The position numbers were made by a program, and so were the translations under genes. Positions 8,008-15,601 of a stretch of 51,990 nucleotides of DNA are shown piece after piece. Numbering within the stretch: position 1 is the stretch's first letter; each line of letters begins with the position of its first letter. The DNA comes from Polynucleobacter sp. 31A-FELB (GTDB lineage: Bacteria > Pseudomonadota > Gammaproteobacteria > Burkholderiales > Burkholderiaceae). The stretch is taken from positions 1 through 51,990 of the forward strand of contig NZ_JACVOO010000015.1 in NCBI RefSeq assembly GCF_018882405.1, written 5' to 3'. Under the pieces are notes generated by a model, which saw only the letters and a list, made by a program, of their open reading frames with translations, made no database searches and was not told the origin of the DNA.

Positions 8008-8558
8008 TTTGCTTTGGGTGCTTGGGATTGGTTTTTCAGAGCAATCTCATAAAGTACTGCAACACGTTTGACGCCGTCAGTGAGATGTTTGCAAGAGAGG
8101 GTGGCGCCACCAATATTTTGAATATCTTGATTAAGCTTAATAGGGTCCGATGCAGTTTTGCCAACAAACTGATTGCGCCACTGGGCTTCTGCTACTTCAT
8201 ATCCATAGGATTCAACATATTCCAGGATCTCGATGCCGGTGACTGCGCCCGATGGGCTCAGTGCTACGGCATAAGTAATCATTTCGTGCTTGCCAACTAC
8301 CTCATCTACGATGAACCAACTTCCGTCCGCCGCCTTCCAGATACGATCTCCTTGAAAGGGGTGGCGAACGCTTGAGGCCGAACGCATTTTGTCCTGAAGT
8401 TCATCTGTAATGATGATGGAATTTTTGACAAGCGGTTTATTGGGTATGAGTATCTTTTGAGCTTGCTCCACTGATACGTAAATCTTGGCATGCGCTACGA
8501 TCGGTGCCGTTGTTGCAGCAAGACCAGCTATTAATAGAGAGTTAAGTTTCCAGTTCAT
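8004..8558 (-). CDS. Periplasmic FMN-binding domain protein, probable ApbE substrate
   Basis: A 184-residue protein with a Sec signal peptide (cleavage near residue 24, after VAHA). The mature part resembles FMN-binding domains of the RnfG/NqrC/NosR type: ALSPSGAVTGIEILEYVESYGYEV (~99-122) then IGGATLSC at 149-156. GGATLS matches the [S/T/G]-G-A-T-x-[S/T] flavinylation motif modified by ApbE, which is encoded directly downstream with overlapping codons. It lacks the N-terminal membrane anchor of RnfG/NqrC and is therefore probably soluble in the periplasm or membrane-associated. Likely role: one-electron carrier from the neighbouring membrane protein to an external acceptor such as Fe(III). 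Confidence 0.8.
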   Translation of the reverse strand: MNWKLNSLLIAGLAATTAPIVAHAKIYVSVEQAQKILIPNKPLVKNSIIITDELQDKMRSASSVRHPFQGDRIWKAADGSWFIVDEVVGKHEMITYAVALSPSGAVTGIEILEYVESYGYEVAEAQWRNQFVGKTASDPIKLNQDIQNIGGATLSCKHLTDGVKRVAVLYEIALKNQSQAPKAK

Positions 8559-8591
8559 GTTCTAAATTCTTTTGCTAGAGGGTGATATAAA

Positions 8592-8771
8592 TTAATTAGC
8601 CAGCAATTCATTGGCTTGAAAGCAAAGTTCATCAAGATCTTCGGTGCTCTCATTTATCTGAGCTAAGGCCTCAAACATCATCAAAGCTCGCTCTCTCGCG
8701 GTGGCGCAATGGGTTGATTGAAACTTAATTAAATGTATTAGTGCGGCCATTAATAAATTTTGCTTTTCCAT
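8592..8771 (-). CDS. Small hypothetical protein, 59 aa, inside the ApbE cluster
   Basis: Reading from ATG at 8771-8769 gives 59 codons ending with TAA, starting MEKQNLLMAALIHLIKFQST. An AAAGG ribosome-binding site lies 6 bases upstream. The product is alpha-helical and mildly acidic with two Cys (22 and 50) and no membrane segment or signal peptide. It fills the gap between the FMN-binding protein (34 bp away) and the outer-membrane protein gene (36 bp away), all in one direction, which supports a real gene. No family is recognised. Confidence 0.6.
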   Translation of the reverse strand: MEKQNLLMAALIHLIKFQSTHCATARERALMMFEALAQINESTEDLDELCFQANELLAN

Positions 8772-8806
8772 AGTTACCTTTAAATTAAAAATACGAGAGA
8801 TCTTGT

Positions 8807-9721
8807 TCAGTTCAATGGGAAGCCGAATTTGACGATAAATTCATTTACTGAGTGACTATCCCAAACGCGAGCATTGGAGCACTCTGCAGTTCCATCACCC
8901 ATGCAGTTATTACCTTTGAGTTGATAGCGCCAAGCACCGGTAACCCACCAGTCTTTTTCTGCGTAATGTAAGTTGGGGCCAACAAAGGTAGCTCTTTGCA
9001 CTTGGTTTTGTAGGTTGTAGCTAGAGTAGTCATTGTGAAAACGTGCCTCAACGCCACCAGACCACTTGGGTGCAAATCGATAACTCGCCCCCACCAGGAA
9101 ATCCAGCATCGATTCAGGAACATTGCCATTGCCAACAAACTTCAATTGCTCGTTAGCGACAACAACGTTGCCCGCTAGAACTAATTTATCGTCAATAAAG
9201 TTTGATTGCAGTAATAAGCGCGCTTCTATTTCATTTTTGTTCTTGCCTATGGTTGGCTCTAAATACAGTCCAACTCCGACTGGAGAGGTGACCGGATTAG
9301 TGATGCGATAGATTGCTTCTAAGGACCCACCTTCGATGCCACCTTTTCGGTATGGTGACGCTGGGTTATGTGACTCTGGTACGGGTTGCCCTCCAGTACA
9401 AGAAGCGCTGTCGCCACAGGCCTCTGGATTGGTGTAATTTTGATTTGCATTGACGTAATAGGCATTCAGGTAGCCCGCAATCTGAAAGTCATTCGTGACG
9501 CCGTATTCCAATTCTGATCTAGAGAACCATGCGTTGTAGGATCCTGCTGCTTGTTGTTTATTCAGTTGTAAGCGCTGCTCAAACTCGAGCTTCCCTTTTG
9601 GTTGTAGATCTAGGGTGTAAATCCATCCAAAAGCACCTTCACCCGCATTGGCGAATGAGAAGTGCAAGGCGGTGGCTAATAGGATGCTAAAGGCAACAAG
9701 TCTTTTGATGGTCAGTTTCAT
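8807..9721 (-). CDS. Outer-membrane beta-barrel protein, DUF6662-like
   Basis: A 304-residue protein with a signal peptide (cleavage after FANA, residue ~26) followed by alternating amphipathic strands (LEFEQRLQL, SELEYGVTNDFQIAGYLNAYY, GVGLYLEPT, EARLLLQSN). It ends in FIVKFGFPLN. I believe this is the DUF6662 family of putative barrels. Four Cys occur in two close pairs (NPEACGDSASC and NNCMGDGTAEC), possibly disulfide-bonded loops. It is the first gene of the leftward cluster, and two Fur-like boxes lie just upstream, so expression under iron limitation is expected. Function is unknown; a channel or a receptor for the periplasmic redox system is conjecture. Confidence 0.65.
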   Translation of the reverse strand: MKLTIKRLVAFSILLATALHFSFANAGEGAFGWIYTLDLQPKGKLEFEQRLQLNKQQAAGSYNAWFSRSELEYGVTNDFQIAGYLNAYYVNANQNYTNPEACGDSASCTGGQPVPESHNPASPYRKGGIEGGSLEAIYRITNPVTSPVGVGLYLEPTIGKNKNEIEARLLLQSNFIDDKLVLAGNVVVANEQLKFVGNGNVPESMLDFLVGASYRFAPKWSGGVEARFHNDYSSYNLQNQVQRATFVGPNLHYAEKDWWVTGAWRYQLKGNNCMGDGTAECSNARVWDSHSVNEFIVKFGFPLN

Positions 9722-9749
9722 GGTGTGAAGGGGCTGGTTAGTAAAAGTA

Positions 9750-9768
9750 ATTGAGAATCATTCGCAAT
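9750..9768. promoter_or_regulatory. Fur box 1
   Basis: ATTGAGAATCATTCGCAAT is an inverted repeat (8 of 9 positions paired around a central C). Its core TGAGAATCATTCGCA matches the Fur 7-1-7 consensus TGATAATNATTATCA at about 12 of 15 positions. It lies 29 bp upstream of the outer-membrane protein start codon. Confidence 0.7.
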
Positions 9769-9774
9769 ATACAG

Positions 9775-9797
9775 CAATTGAGAATAATTCTCAATTG
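9775..9797. promoter_or_regulatory. Fur box 2
   Basis: CAATTGAGAAT-A-ATTCTCAATTG is a perfect 23-bp palindrome whose core TGAGAATAATTCTCA differs from the Fur consensus at two symmetric positions. With box 1 it forms a tandem site in the divergent region between the ApbE cluster and the DUF3820 gene. Confidence 0.78.
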
Positions 9798-9869
9798 AAA
9801 AAATGACCCTATGTGCTTAGGTGTTGAGATTTGCCTGGGGTGAATGCCAAGCTTGTAAGATCCATAGCT

Positions 9870-10109
9870 ATGGATTCAGAAGCCCTAGTGAAGCTGGTCA
9901 CAATGAAAATGCCTTATGGCAAGCATGCTGGCCGTGCGCTTGCGGACTTGCCTGGTAATTATTTGGCCTGGTTCGCTCGCGAAGGCTTTCCTAAGGGTGA
10001 GCTTGGTCAGCTACTGGAGCTAATGCACACCCTAGATCACAATGGGTTACGAGGTTTATTGGCGCCCATTCAGCGGGCTCATGGAATTGCTCCCCGCACT
10101 CAGGGGTAA
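9870..10109 (+). CDS. DUF3820 family protein
   Basis: A 79-residue cytoplasmic protein if started at the ATG at 9870. An in-frame TTG at 9831 or GTG at 9840 would add 10-13 residues of unlikely sequence. The core VTMKMPYGKHAGRALADLPGNYLAWFAREGFPKGELGQLL is the DUF3820 signature (once labelled putative quorum-sensing-regulated virulence factor). Function is unknown; the fold resembles a small winged DNA-binding-like domain. It runs convergent to the nuclease gene with 4 bp between stops, and its promoter region holds the two Fur-like boxes. Confidence 0.75.
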   Translation: MDSEALVKLVTMKMPYGKHAGRALADLPGNYLAWFAREGFPKGELGQLLELMHTLDHNGLRGLLAPIQRAHGIAPRTQG

Positions 10110-10113
10110 CAAT

Positions 10114-11133
10114 TTATTTAGTGCGCACTATCGCTATGACGCGATTGCGTTCATAAGTCACATTAGGTGAATCCGGCGGGCTGCTTTGCGAGAGTGTGAC
10201 CAAGATTGAGCTCTGCGCTTCAACCTCTTTTGCGAGGCTTTGAGCTAAATTGAGGTTGCGATCATATTGAAGCTCTATGCTGGCAATCTTTCCTGACTTG
10301 ATATTGGAGATGAGTGCCGCTACCTTCTCGGGTGAGTATTGGTCAAAAAAGACCGGATACCAGCCACCCAATACTTGCCTAGGTGCTGATGCGCCCTTCG
10401 TAGCCGATTTGATTGACTTACTTTCGGCGCTCTCTACCGGTAAGTGAAAGTCAATCCCGGTTTTCTGAATCAATTCAGCATAGGAGATTGGCGCACTCAT
10501 TTGTGCATCGTCAGCATTCTCAACCCAATAAGCCCAAGCCAATTTTTTGTTGGGGTCATAGACTAACTTATATAGATGGCTTGGAATGGTGACCTTGCTT
10601 TTACCGATACTGCCTGCATTGCCAACCGATCCAGTAAACACATACACATCGCCTTGTGCGCGTTTGATGTACATCCGCGTAGGCTCTTCAACCCGTTTTG
10701 CCCAGATACCCTGATTGTTTTGTCTGGCTTGCGGCATCATATTGGCTAGGGAGAATGACTGCGCCATCCCCTTTTCGCTTGTCATGTCACCGGCTGGCAC
10801 GTTATGGCCTCGGTCATACCCACTGCCGCGATAGTCTGCCAGTAGGGCGCGCTCATTAAAGGGGAGTCTGGCCTCTTCATAAAACTGATTAGTACGGCGT
10901 GGGTGAGGCGCTTGGAGCTGTTCACCATTGAGTTTCTCGATGGTGTAGATGGGCTTTTTATCTGAAGGCGAATAGTAAATAGCAAAATCATCAAAGCAAA
11001 GGTCTCGTCCCGCCTGAGTGGTTGTCGGTATTTGCTGGGCTGGGAACAGATCTTTACATTGATCAAAGAGTGCGAACGCACTCAGCGGTAGCCAAAGCAG
11101 GCTAAGTAAGAGTGGTTTGACCAGGAATTTCAT
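10114..11133 (-). CDS. Secreted DNA/RNA non-specific endonuclease
   Basis: A 339-residue protein with a Sec signal peptide (residues 1-21) and a beta-beta-alpha-metal nuclease domain. The active-site motif DRGH is at 107-110 (H110 as general base), followed by NVPAGDM and later SLANMMPQARQNNQGIW (~127-143), which carries the metal-binding Asn. This is the NUC1/Serratia nuclease family (NucA/EndA). The C-terminal ~90 residues (SAESKSIKSATKGASAPR... onward) lie beyond the nuclease core and include a repeat-like linker and an OmpA-like stretch (NLAQSLAKEVEAQ...YERNRVIAIV). Probable role: periplasmic or extracellular degradation of nucleic acid for nutrients. Confidence 0.85.
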   Translation of the reverse strand: MKFLVKPLLLSLLWLPLSAFALFDQCKDLFPAQQIPTTTQAGRDLCFDDFAIYYSPSDKKPIYTIEKLNGEQLQAPHPRRTNQFYEEARLPFNERALLADYRGSGYDRGHNVPAGDMTSEKGMAQSFSLANMMPQARQNNQGIWAKRVEEPTRMYIKRAQGDVYVFTGSVGNAGSIGKSKVTIPSHLYKLVYDPNKKLAWAYWVENADDAQMSAPISYAELIQKTGIDFHLPVESAESKSIKSATKGASAPRQVLGGWYPVFFDQYSPEKVAALISNIKSGKIASIELQYDRNLNLAQSLAKEVEAQSSILVTLSQSSPPDSPNVTYERNRVIAIVRTK

Positions 11134-11551
11134 TGCACGTCAGTGTAATGAGTGGCGCCGTGAACAAGCAAAAGTTTTTCGTCTATCGGGCATTTAAGTT
11201 AGCTCTACAGCTAGTGTGGATGAGGCTTTAGAGGCATTTTGCGCCGCAGCTTTACGTCGTCATGATGTATAAAAATTGTAAGAGTCTCGATCGATAGGTA
11301 GGGCCGTCGGAACACTACCGGTAGAAAATCCTGCCCGGTTGAATACTAGATGTATGGGTCGGGCAACTCTTTTGAAGTTGAAAAATAGTAAAAAAGTTGG
11401 ATTTCGAGCACTTTTTTTATTATATGAAATAAGTCCTCACTAACTTATTTAAGTCATTGAATTTAAAGGGTTAAATATAAAAATTAGAGACTTCATTAGG
11501 GATCATCCCTATTTCGAGACCTAAAAGTTATGGAAACAGAGTTCTTTATTC
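11134..11551. other. Non-coding stretch with several dyads, function unknown
   Basis: No open frame longer than about 30 codons. Visible structure: GGTAG/CTACC (11297-11301 with 11315-11319); TGCCCG/CGGGCA (11332-11337 with 11360-11365) enclosing ATAC/GTAT (11343-11346 with 11352-11355); CAACT/AGTTG (11364-11368 with 11376-11380); and the perfect 13-bp palindrome AGGGAT-C-ATCCCT at 11498-11510. This could be an unannotated small RNA or a long leader of the lytic transglycosylase gene. Confidence 0.4.
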
Positions 11552-11580
11552 TTGACTTGATATAAGAACCTTTTTAGGAT
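11552..11580 (+). promoter_or_regulatory. Predicted sigma-70 promoter for the lytic transglycosylase gene
   Basis: TTGACT at 11552-11557, a 17-bp spacer and TAGGAT at 11575-11580. The start codon is about 70 bp downstream of the -10 box. Confidence 0.45.
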
Positions 11581-11653
11581 GGCTCATGTTTTTTACTTAT
11601 TGCATCGCAACATAAATCAGAGGTTTGGTTTTCGGTGTGCTGCAAGACCATGA

Positions 11654-12637
11654 ATGATTAAATGTTTTTCTACCAATTCGAGTGACATGCAACTAGCGCA
11701 ACCAGCAACGGTCAACGCTAAGGAGTTGCTGGCTCACGCACTATCCCCTGTTTATCGGGTGATGAATGGTTTATTGATCGTGACTGTTTTCATGATCGTG
11801 GGACTCTGGCTCTCCGGAAATGGAACTCAAGCAGGCGCTTTTGATTTGGCTCGTATCCTGGTTCCCGATGAAGCGCGCCATATGGTGTGGCAAAACGGTT
11901 TTGGAATGCTCGATCAGTACCAAGAAGAAACTCCAAAGGCCACTGCAGATAAAGAAATTGCCAATGTGATCTACGGAAAGGCTTCGGCCAGCACTAGTAG
12001 CGGCCTCATGAGCGCTAAGCAGCAAACAGTTGCCCTCTTGATGCCTTCAGTGGCTCATGCTCAGGTAAAGCCGATTTCTCATTTATCAGATCGCATTCCC
12101 ACTTCAAAAATTGATCCTCAGGCACTCGATTCGAAGTTGATGGTATCGATTCAGAATCAACGTGCAGTTGCTGACTTCTTTGAGAAGAAATACAAGTTGG
12201 ATCGTGCCAAGATTGAGGAATATGTTTCCAATACGGTGTTGATTGCAAAAGAAGTCAACATTGATCCAGTTTTATTACTTGCCGTAATTTCAGTGGAGTC
12301 AAACTTTAATCCACTGACGAAAAGTCATGCCGGCGCCGAAGGTTTGATGCAGGTGATGACCGCCATTCATAAAGATAAATACGCTTTGTATGGCGGCACT
12401 ACTGATGCTGTTAAGCCTGAGGTAAATATTCGGGTAGGCGCTTACATCTTGAAGTATTTAATTGCTACCAGCGGCTCATTGCGCAATGGCTTGAAATACT
12501 ACGTCGGCGCTGCAAATGCGGATAACGATGGTGGTTATACCGACAAGGTAATGGCAGAAAGAAATCGCTTAATTAGTTTATGCCAGCCAACAACACAAAA
12601 TAAACTCACCTTGAACGGAAAAGACTTGCGTTCGTAA
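11654..12637 (+). CDS. Membrane-anchored lytic transglycosylase (SLT domain)
   Basis: A 327-residue protein with a single N-terminal membrane segment (~37-54), a periplasmic linker region rich in polar residues, and a C-terminal Slt/GEWL domain (~200-310). The catalytic Glu is E215 in AVISVESNFNP, followed by AGAEGLMQV, GGTTDAVKPEVNIRVGAYIL and NGLKYYVGAA, the expected motif series. It cleaves murein between MurNAc and GlcNAc to form 1,6-anhydro products. An in-frame ATG at 11687 is an alternative start and would shorten the cytoplasmic tail. The gene is monocistronic, with a strong terminator after it. Confidence 0.85.
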   Translation: MIKCFSTNSSDMQLAQPATVNAKELLAHALSPVYRVMNGLLIVTVFMIVGLWLSGNGTQAGAFDLARILVPDEARHMVWQNGFGMLDQYQEETPKATADKEIANVIYGKASASTSSGLMSAKQQTVALLMPSVAHAQVKPISHLSDRIPTSKIDPQALDSKLMVSIQNQRAVADFFEKKYKLDRAKIEEYVSNTVLIAKEVNIDPVLLLAVISVESNFNPLTKSHAGAEGLMQVMTAIHKDKYALYGGTTDAVKPEVNIRVGAYILKYLIATSGSLRNGLKYYVGAANADNDGGYTDKVMAERNRLISLCQPTTQNKLTLNGKDLRS

Positions 12638-12656
12638 GATGGGTATTTTCTCAGGT

Positions 12657-12690
12657 AAAAAATAAGGCCACTCATCGAGTGGCCTTATTA
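12657..12690. terminator. Bidirectional terminator between transglycosylase and FKBP genes
   Basis: AATAAGGCCACTC-atc-GAGTGGCCTTATT, a perfect 13-bp stem flanked by an A tract, lies between two convergent genes. Confidence 0.88.
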
Positions 12691-12711
12691 CTTGCGGATG
12701 CTAGCTTGGAA

Positions 12712-13059
12712 TTAATTTACTCCGTGTAGCTCTACGTCAAATACTAAGGTTGCGTTTGGGGGGATGACACCACCAGCACCACGTGCGCCATAGCCCATCT
12801 CAGAAGGAATAATGAGAGTGCGTTTGCCGCCGATCTTCATGCCTTGTACGCCTTGATCCCAGCCCTTGATTACATGGCCGGCACCCAAAGGAAAACTAAA
12901 CAATTGGCCGCGGTCCAGGGAGCTATCAAACTTCTGGCCTTTGTTATCTGGCGCTTTGTCATCAAACAACCATCCGGTGTAATGCACGTCTACATGGTTG
13001 CCAGCAGTCGCCTCTTTGCCATCACCAACAACGGTATCTATTTTTTGGAGTTCGCTCAC
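12712..13059 (-). CDS. FKBP-type peptidyl-prolyl cis-trans isomerase
   Basis: A 115-residue single-domain FKBP. I chose the GTG at 13059 because GGAAG lies upstream and the family length fits; the frame stays open to 13155 but that extension is not FKBP-like. Motifs: VHYTGWL, KFDSSLDRGQLFSFPLGAGHVIKGWDQGVQGM and the C-terminal GYGARGAGGVIPPNATLVFDVEL, including the Trp and Tyr of the active pocket. No signal peptide, so a cytoplasmic foldase. The gene is divergent from the DUF6352 gene. Confidence 0.9.
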   Translation of the reverse strand: MSELQKIDTVVGDGKEATAGNHVDVHYTGWLFDDKAPDNKGQKFDSSLDRGQLFSFPLGAGHVIKGWDQGVQGMKIGGKRTLIIPSEMGYGARGAGGVIPPNATLVFDVELHGVN

Positions 13060-13134
13060 GTTTATCTTCCTCTTTGGCTGAAATTGAAGGGCTAGTATAT
13101 TCTGAGCGTAATCTTTTTGTTCGAGCAAACTAAC

Positions 13135-14151
13135 ATGACAAACTTTTGGCCCCATTCTGCGTATAAAACCCTTGCGGTCGGCTCGGACAATCAGCTGCAG
13201 GTGACCGATGATTTTCTGCGCACCTACCTATTGCGCCCAGAGTTAAATCTTGTGCCTGAATCTTGCGATGCAGAGCGAGCCCTGCATCAGCGTCTCAGTG
13301 AGAACCCCCGAGCAGCCATTTCGGATCAAGAAATTACTGCCATGGCGGATCTGGATATTCAAGTGAACTATCAAGTTTGGCTAAGGTATCGCGCCAAGCT
13401 ATTAGCGGCCAGTTCTTTAGAAAACTTCTATATGAGTTTGTTTAAAGGTGATGGTGTGGATGTGCCGCCATTGTTTATTTCTCAGTTGGCACAAATATTT
13501 ATTCGACATATCTTGGGTGAAGATTGCCATCCTTTGGATGCGCGTATGGGTGAGATTTTCTTCCGGACTCAAAAGATTACCGTGTTAGAAGATGGTGTTG
13601 TGATGGGCGCGGATGATGAGGTGGTAACTCGCAATGCGCAAGCCGGTGAGACTGGCAACATTCTTGATCTTCTGAAGAGTAAATCGATGTCCATGCGCTC
13701 GATCGATTTAGATGTATTGCATGAAGAAAATGCTGATCTGTATTGGGAGAAGAATGAAGATCATGATTTTGCAGTTCAGCTGAATTTTGGTCAGCCACCC
13801 ATCAATCATTTTTGCCGCGTCCTCGAAAAATGGATCCAACATTTTTTAGGCGCTCAAGTGCGCATTACCCCAATGCAGCAAATATCTGATCCTAAGTGGT
13901 CTTGGCATGTTGGTCTAGATGCTGCTGCAACCGATATCTTGAATAAGCTTTACAACAAAGAGCCGGTTGATTCTGACGAGCTTGAGAAGGCGATTTGTTT
14001 ATTCCGTCTAGACTTCATTGATGAAGCTGCCGTCACCCAATCTCAGTCTGGAAAGCCGGTTTATATGGGTATCGCCATGAATGACGAAAAGCAACTCAAA
14101 CTCAAACCGCAAAACTTACTTTTCAATTTACCTCTGGCTAAAGCCTCCTAA
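13135..14151 (+). CDS. DUF6352 family protein
   Basis: A 338-residue soluble protein starting MTNFWPHSAYKTL at the ATG 13135; an in-frame TTG at 13117 is less likely. I recognise it as a beta-proteobacterial conserved hypothetical (DUF6352). It is acidic and predicted mostly alpha-helical, with no signal peptide or membrane segment and no clear catalytic motif. The region TRNAQAGETGNILDLLKSKSMSMRSIDLDVLHEENADLYWEKNEDHDFAVQLNFGQ... is its most distinctive part. The stop overlaps the convergent MFS gene by 4 bases. No function can be inferred from context. Confidence 0.7.
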   Translation: MTNFWPHSAYKTLAVGSDNQLQVTDDFLRTYLLRPELNLVPESCDAERALHQRLSENPRAAISDQEITAMADLDIQVNYQVWLRYRAKLLAASSLENFYMSLFKGDGVDVPPLFISQLAQIFIRHILGEDCHPLDARMGEIFFRTQKITVLEDGVVMGADDEVVTRNAQAGETGNILDLLKSKSMSMRSIDLDVLHEENADLYWEKNEDHDFAVQLNFGQPPINHFCRVLEKWIQHFLGAQVRITPMQQISDPKWSWHVGLDAAATDILNKLYNKEPVDSDELEKAICLFRLDFIDEAAVTQSQSGKPVYMGIAMNDEKQLKLKPQNLLFNLPLAKAS

Positions 14152-15350
14152 GTAGAAGAGGCTGCGCTAACCTTCTTACGATTGGCGCTAAGCCAAATTA
14201 ATGCACCCGCTGTAACAGCCACGGGGAGTAGTGATCCGAGATTTAGGATATTCCAACCCTGCGAGGTAATGAGTGCGCCAGATCCAAATGAAGTGAAGGC
14301 CATAGTGCCAAACACAAAAAAGTTAATTGCCGCCTGAGCTTTGTCACGCTCTTCCGGGCGGTAAGCTGTCATCGCTAATGAAGTTGAACCAGTAAATAAA
14401 AAGTTCCAGCCGACACCCAGCAAAAATAGTGCGATTAAGAATTGATGTAAGTCGGTACCGGAAAGCGCGATTGCAATGCACAGGAGATTGAGGATCACTC
14501 CAACGCCCATGATCTTGAGTGTGCCAAAGCGCTGAATGAGTGAGCCAGTAAAAAATCCAGGTGCGAACATACCAATCACATGCCATTCCAATACCAGCGC
14601 TGTCTCGGAAAAAGGTAGTCCACAAATCTGCATGGCTAGCGGCGTTGCTGCCATGAGTAGGTTCATGACGCCGTAGCCCAGAGAGGCACCAATCACGGCA
14701 ACCATAAAAACAGGTTGGCGAAGAATAGTCTTCAGATCTCTGCCATCAGAAAGTGAGTGCTGGGTTTTGAACTCTTCTGGGAAGTGGATGAACTGCATCA
14801 CGATGATCCCGATAAAGCCTGCTATCGAGAGGGTGAGGTAAGCGCCCAAGAAGGCGGTATCAAAGAAGTCTTTCGTCCATGAGGCAAGGTTGGGTCCAAT
14901 GACGGCCCCAAGGATTCCGCCGGCCAATACCCAGGAGACCGCCTTATCCCTCTGGCTTACAACGGTTAGCTCAGCAGCTGCAAATCGATAGAGTTGCCCA
15001 TTGGCGCTGTAGTAGCCCGCAATAAAGGTGCCGAGCACGAGAAGCCAGAAGTTCTTAGTAATGGCGGCATAGGCGCACAGGAGTGCTGAAAAGACCGCAA
15101 CCAAGAGGCCTAGTTGAAAGGAGATCTTCCGACCAAAGTAATTTTGGGTTTTGGCCACAATCGAGGTCGAGAATGCTCCCCCTACAACGTAGCCCATTAC
15201 CGGCAAGGTAGCCATCCAGGCAACCGGGCTCAGACTGAGCCCAACTAGGCCATTAATGGCAATAAAGGTCACATTATTGGTTAAAAACAAGCCCTGGCAG
15301 AGAATCAACAGTACGAGGTTTTTGTTGAGTAGGGGGTGCTTGTTAGTCAT
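14148..15350 (-). CDS. MFS transporter
   Basis: A 400-residue polytopic protein with about 12 hydrophobic segments. The loop between helices 2 and 3 has the form KTQNYFGRKISFQLG, a version of the MFS motif GxxxDRxGRR. The second half contains SLIQRFGTLKIMGVG, the corresponding pseudo-repeat, and a loop TAYRPEERDKAQAAINFFVF seen in MFS drug/unknown permeases. The substrate cannot be predicted. It is convergent with the DUF6352 gene and divergent from icd. Confidence 0.82.
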   Translation of the reverse strand: MTNKHPLLNKNLVLLILCQGLFLTNNVTFIAINGLVGLSLSPVAWMATLPVMGYVVGGAFSTSIVAKTQNYFGRKISFQLGLLVAVFSALLCAYAAITKNFWLLVLGTFIAGYYSANGQLYRFAAAELTVVSQRDKAVSWVLAGGILGAVIGPNLASWTKDFFDTAFLGAYLTLSIAGFIGIIVMQFIHFPEEFKTQHSLSDGRDLKTILRQPVFMVAVIGASLGYGVMNLLMAATPLAMQICGLPFSETALVLEWHVIGMFAPGFFTGSLIQRFGTLKIMGVGVILNLLCIAIALSGTDLHQFLIALFLLGVGWNFLFTGSTSLAMTAYRPEERDKAQAAINFFVFGTMAFTSFGSGALITSQGWNILNLGSLLPVAVTAGALIWLSANRKKVSAASST

Positions 15351-15442
15351 GTATCGCAGTTTACGTTGTAAGTGGGCGGGGGATTGGCTTGGTGGATTCC
15401 CTTAAATTGGCCAACTTCAGTCAATTTGGTGCCGAAAAGCCC

Positions 15443-15471
15443 TTAAATTACCGGGGTCGATGATTTAAAAT
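15443..15471 (+). promoter_or_regulatory. Possible sigma-70 promoter of icd
   Basis: TTAAAT (15443-15448), a 17-bp spacer and TAAAAT (15466-15471). The -35 box is weak. The leader that follows holds an 8-bp hairpin (GGTTCGGT with ACCGGGCC, around 15551-15571) ahead of the GAGGAAA ribosome site. Confidence 0.3.
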
Positions 15472-15601
15472 AGATGCCTCGGTCCAGTGCGTGAAATTAC
15501 ACCTAAGACAGCCAAAAGCGCCTGAAGTGTTGCGTGCGGAATGCGAGAGTGGTTCGGTATAAGACCGGGCCCTAATATTTATCCATATCGAGGAAACATC
15601 A

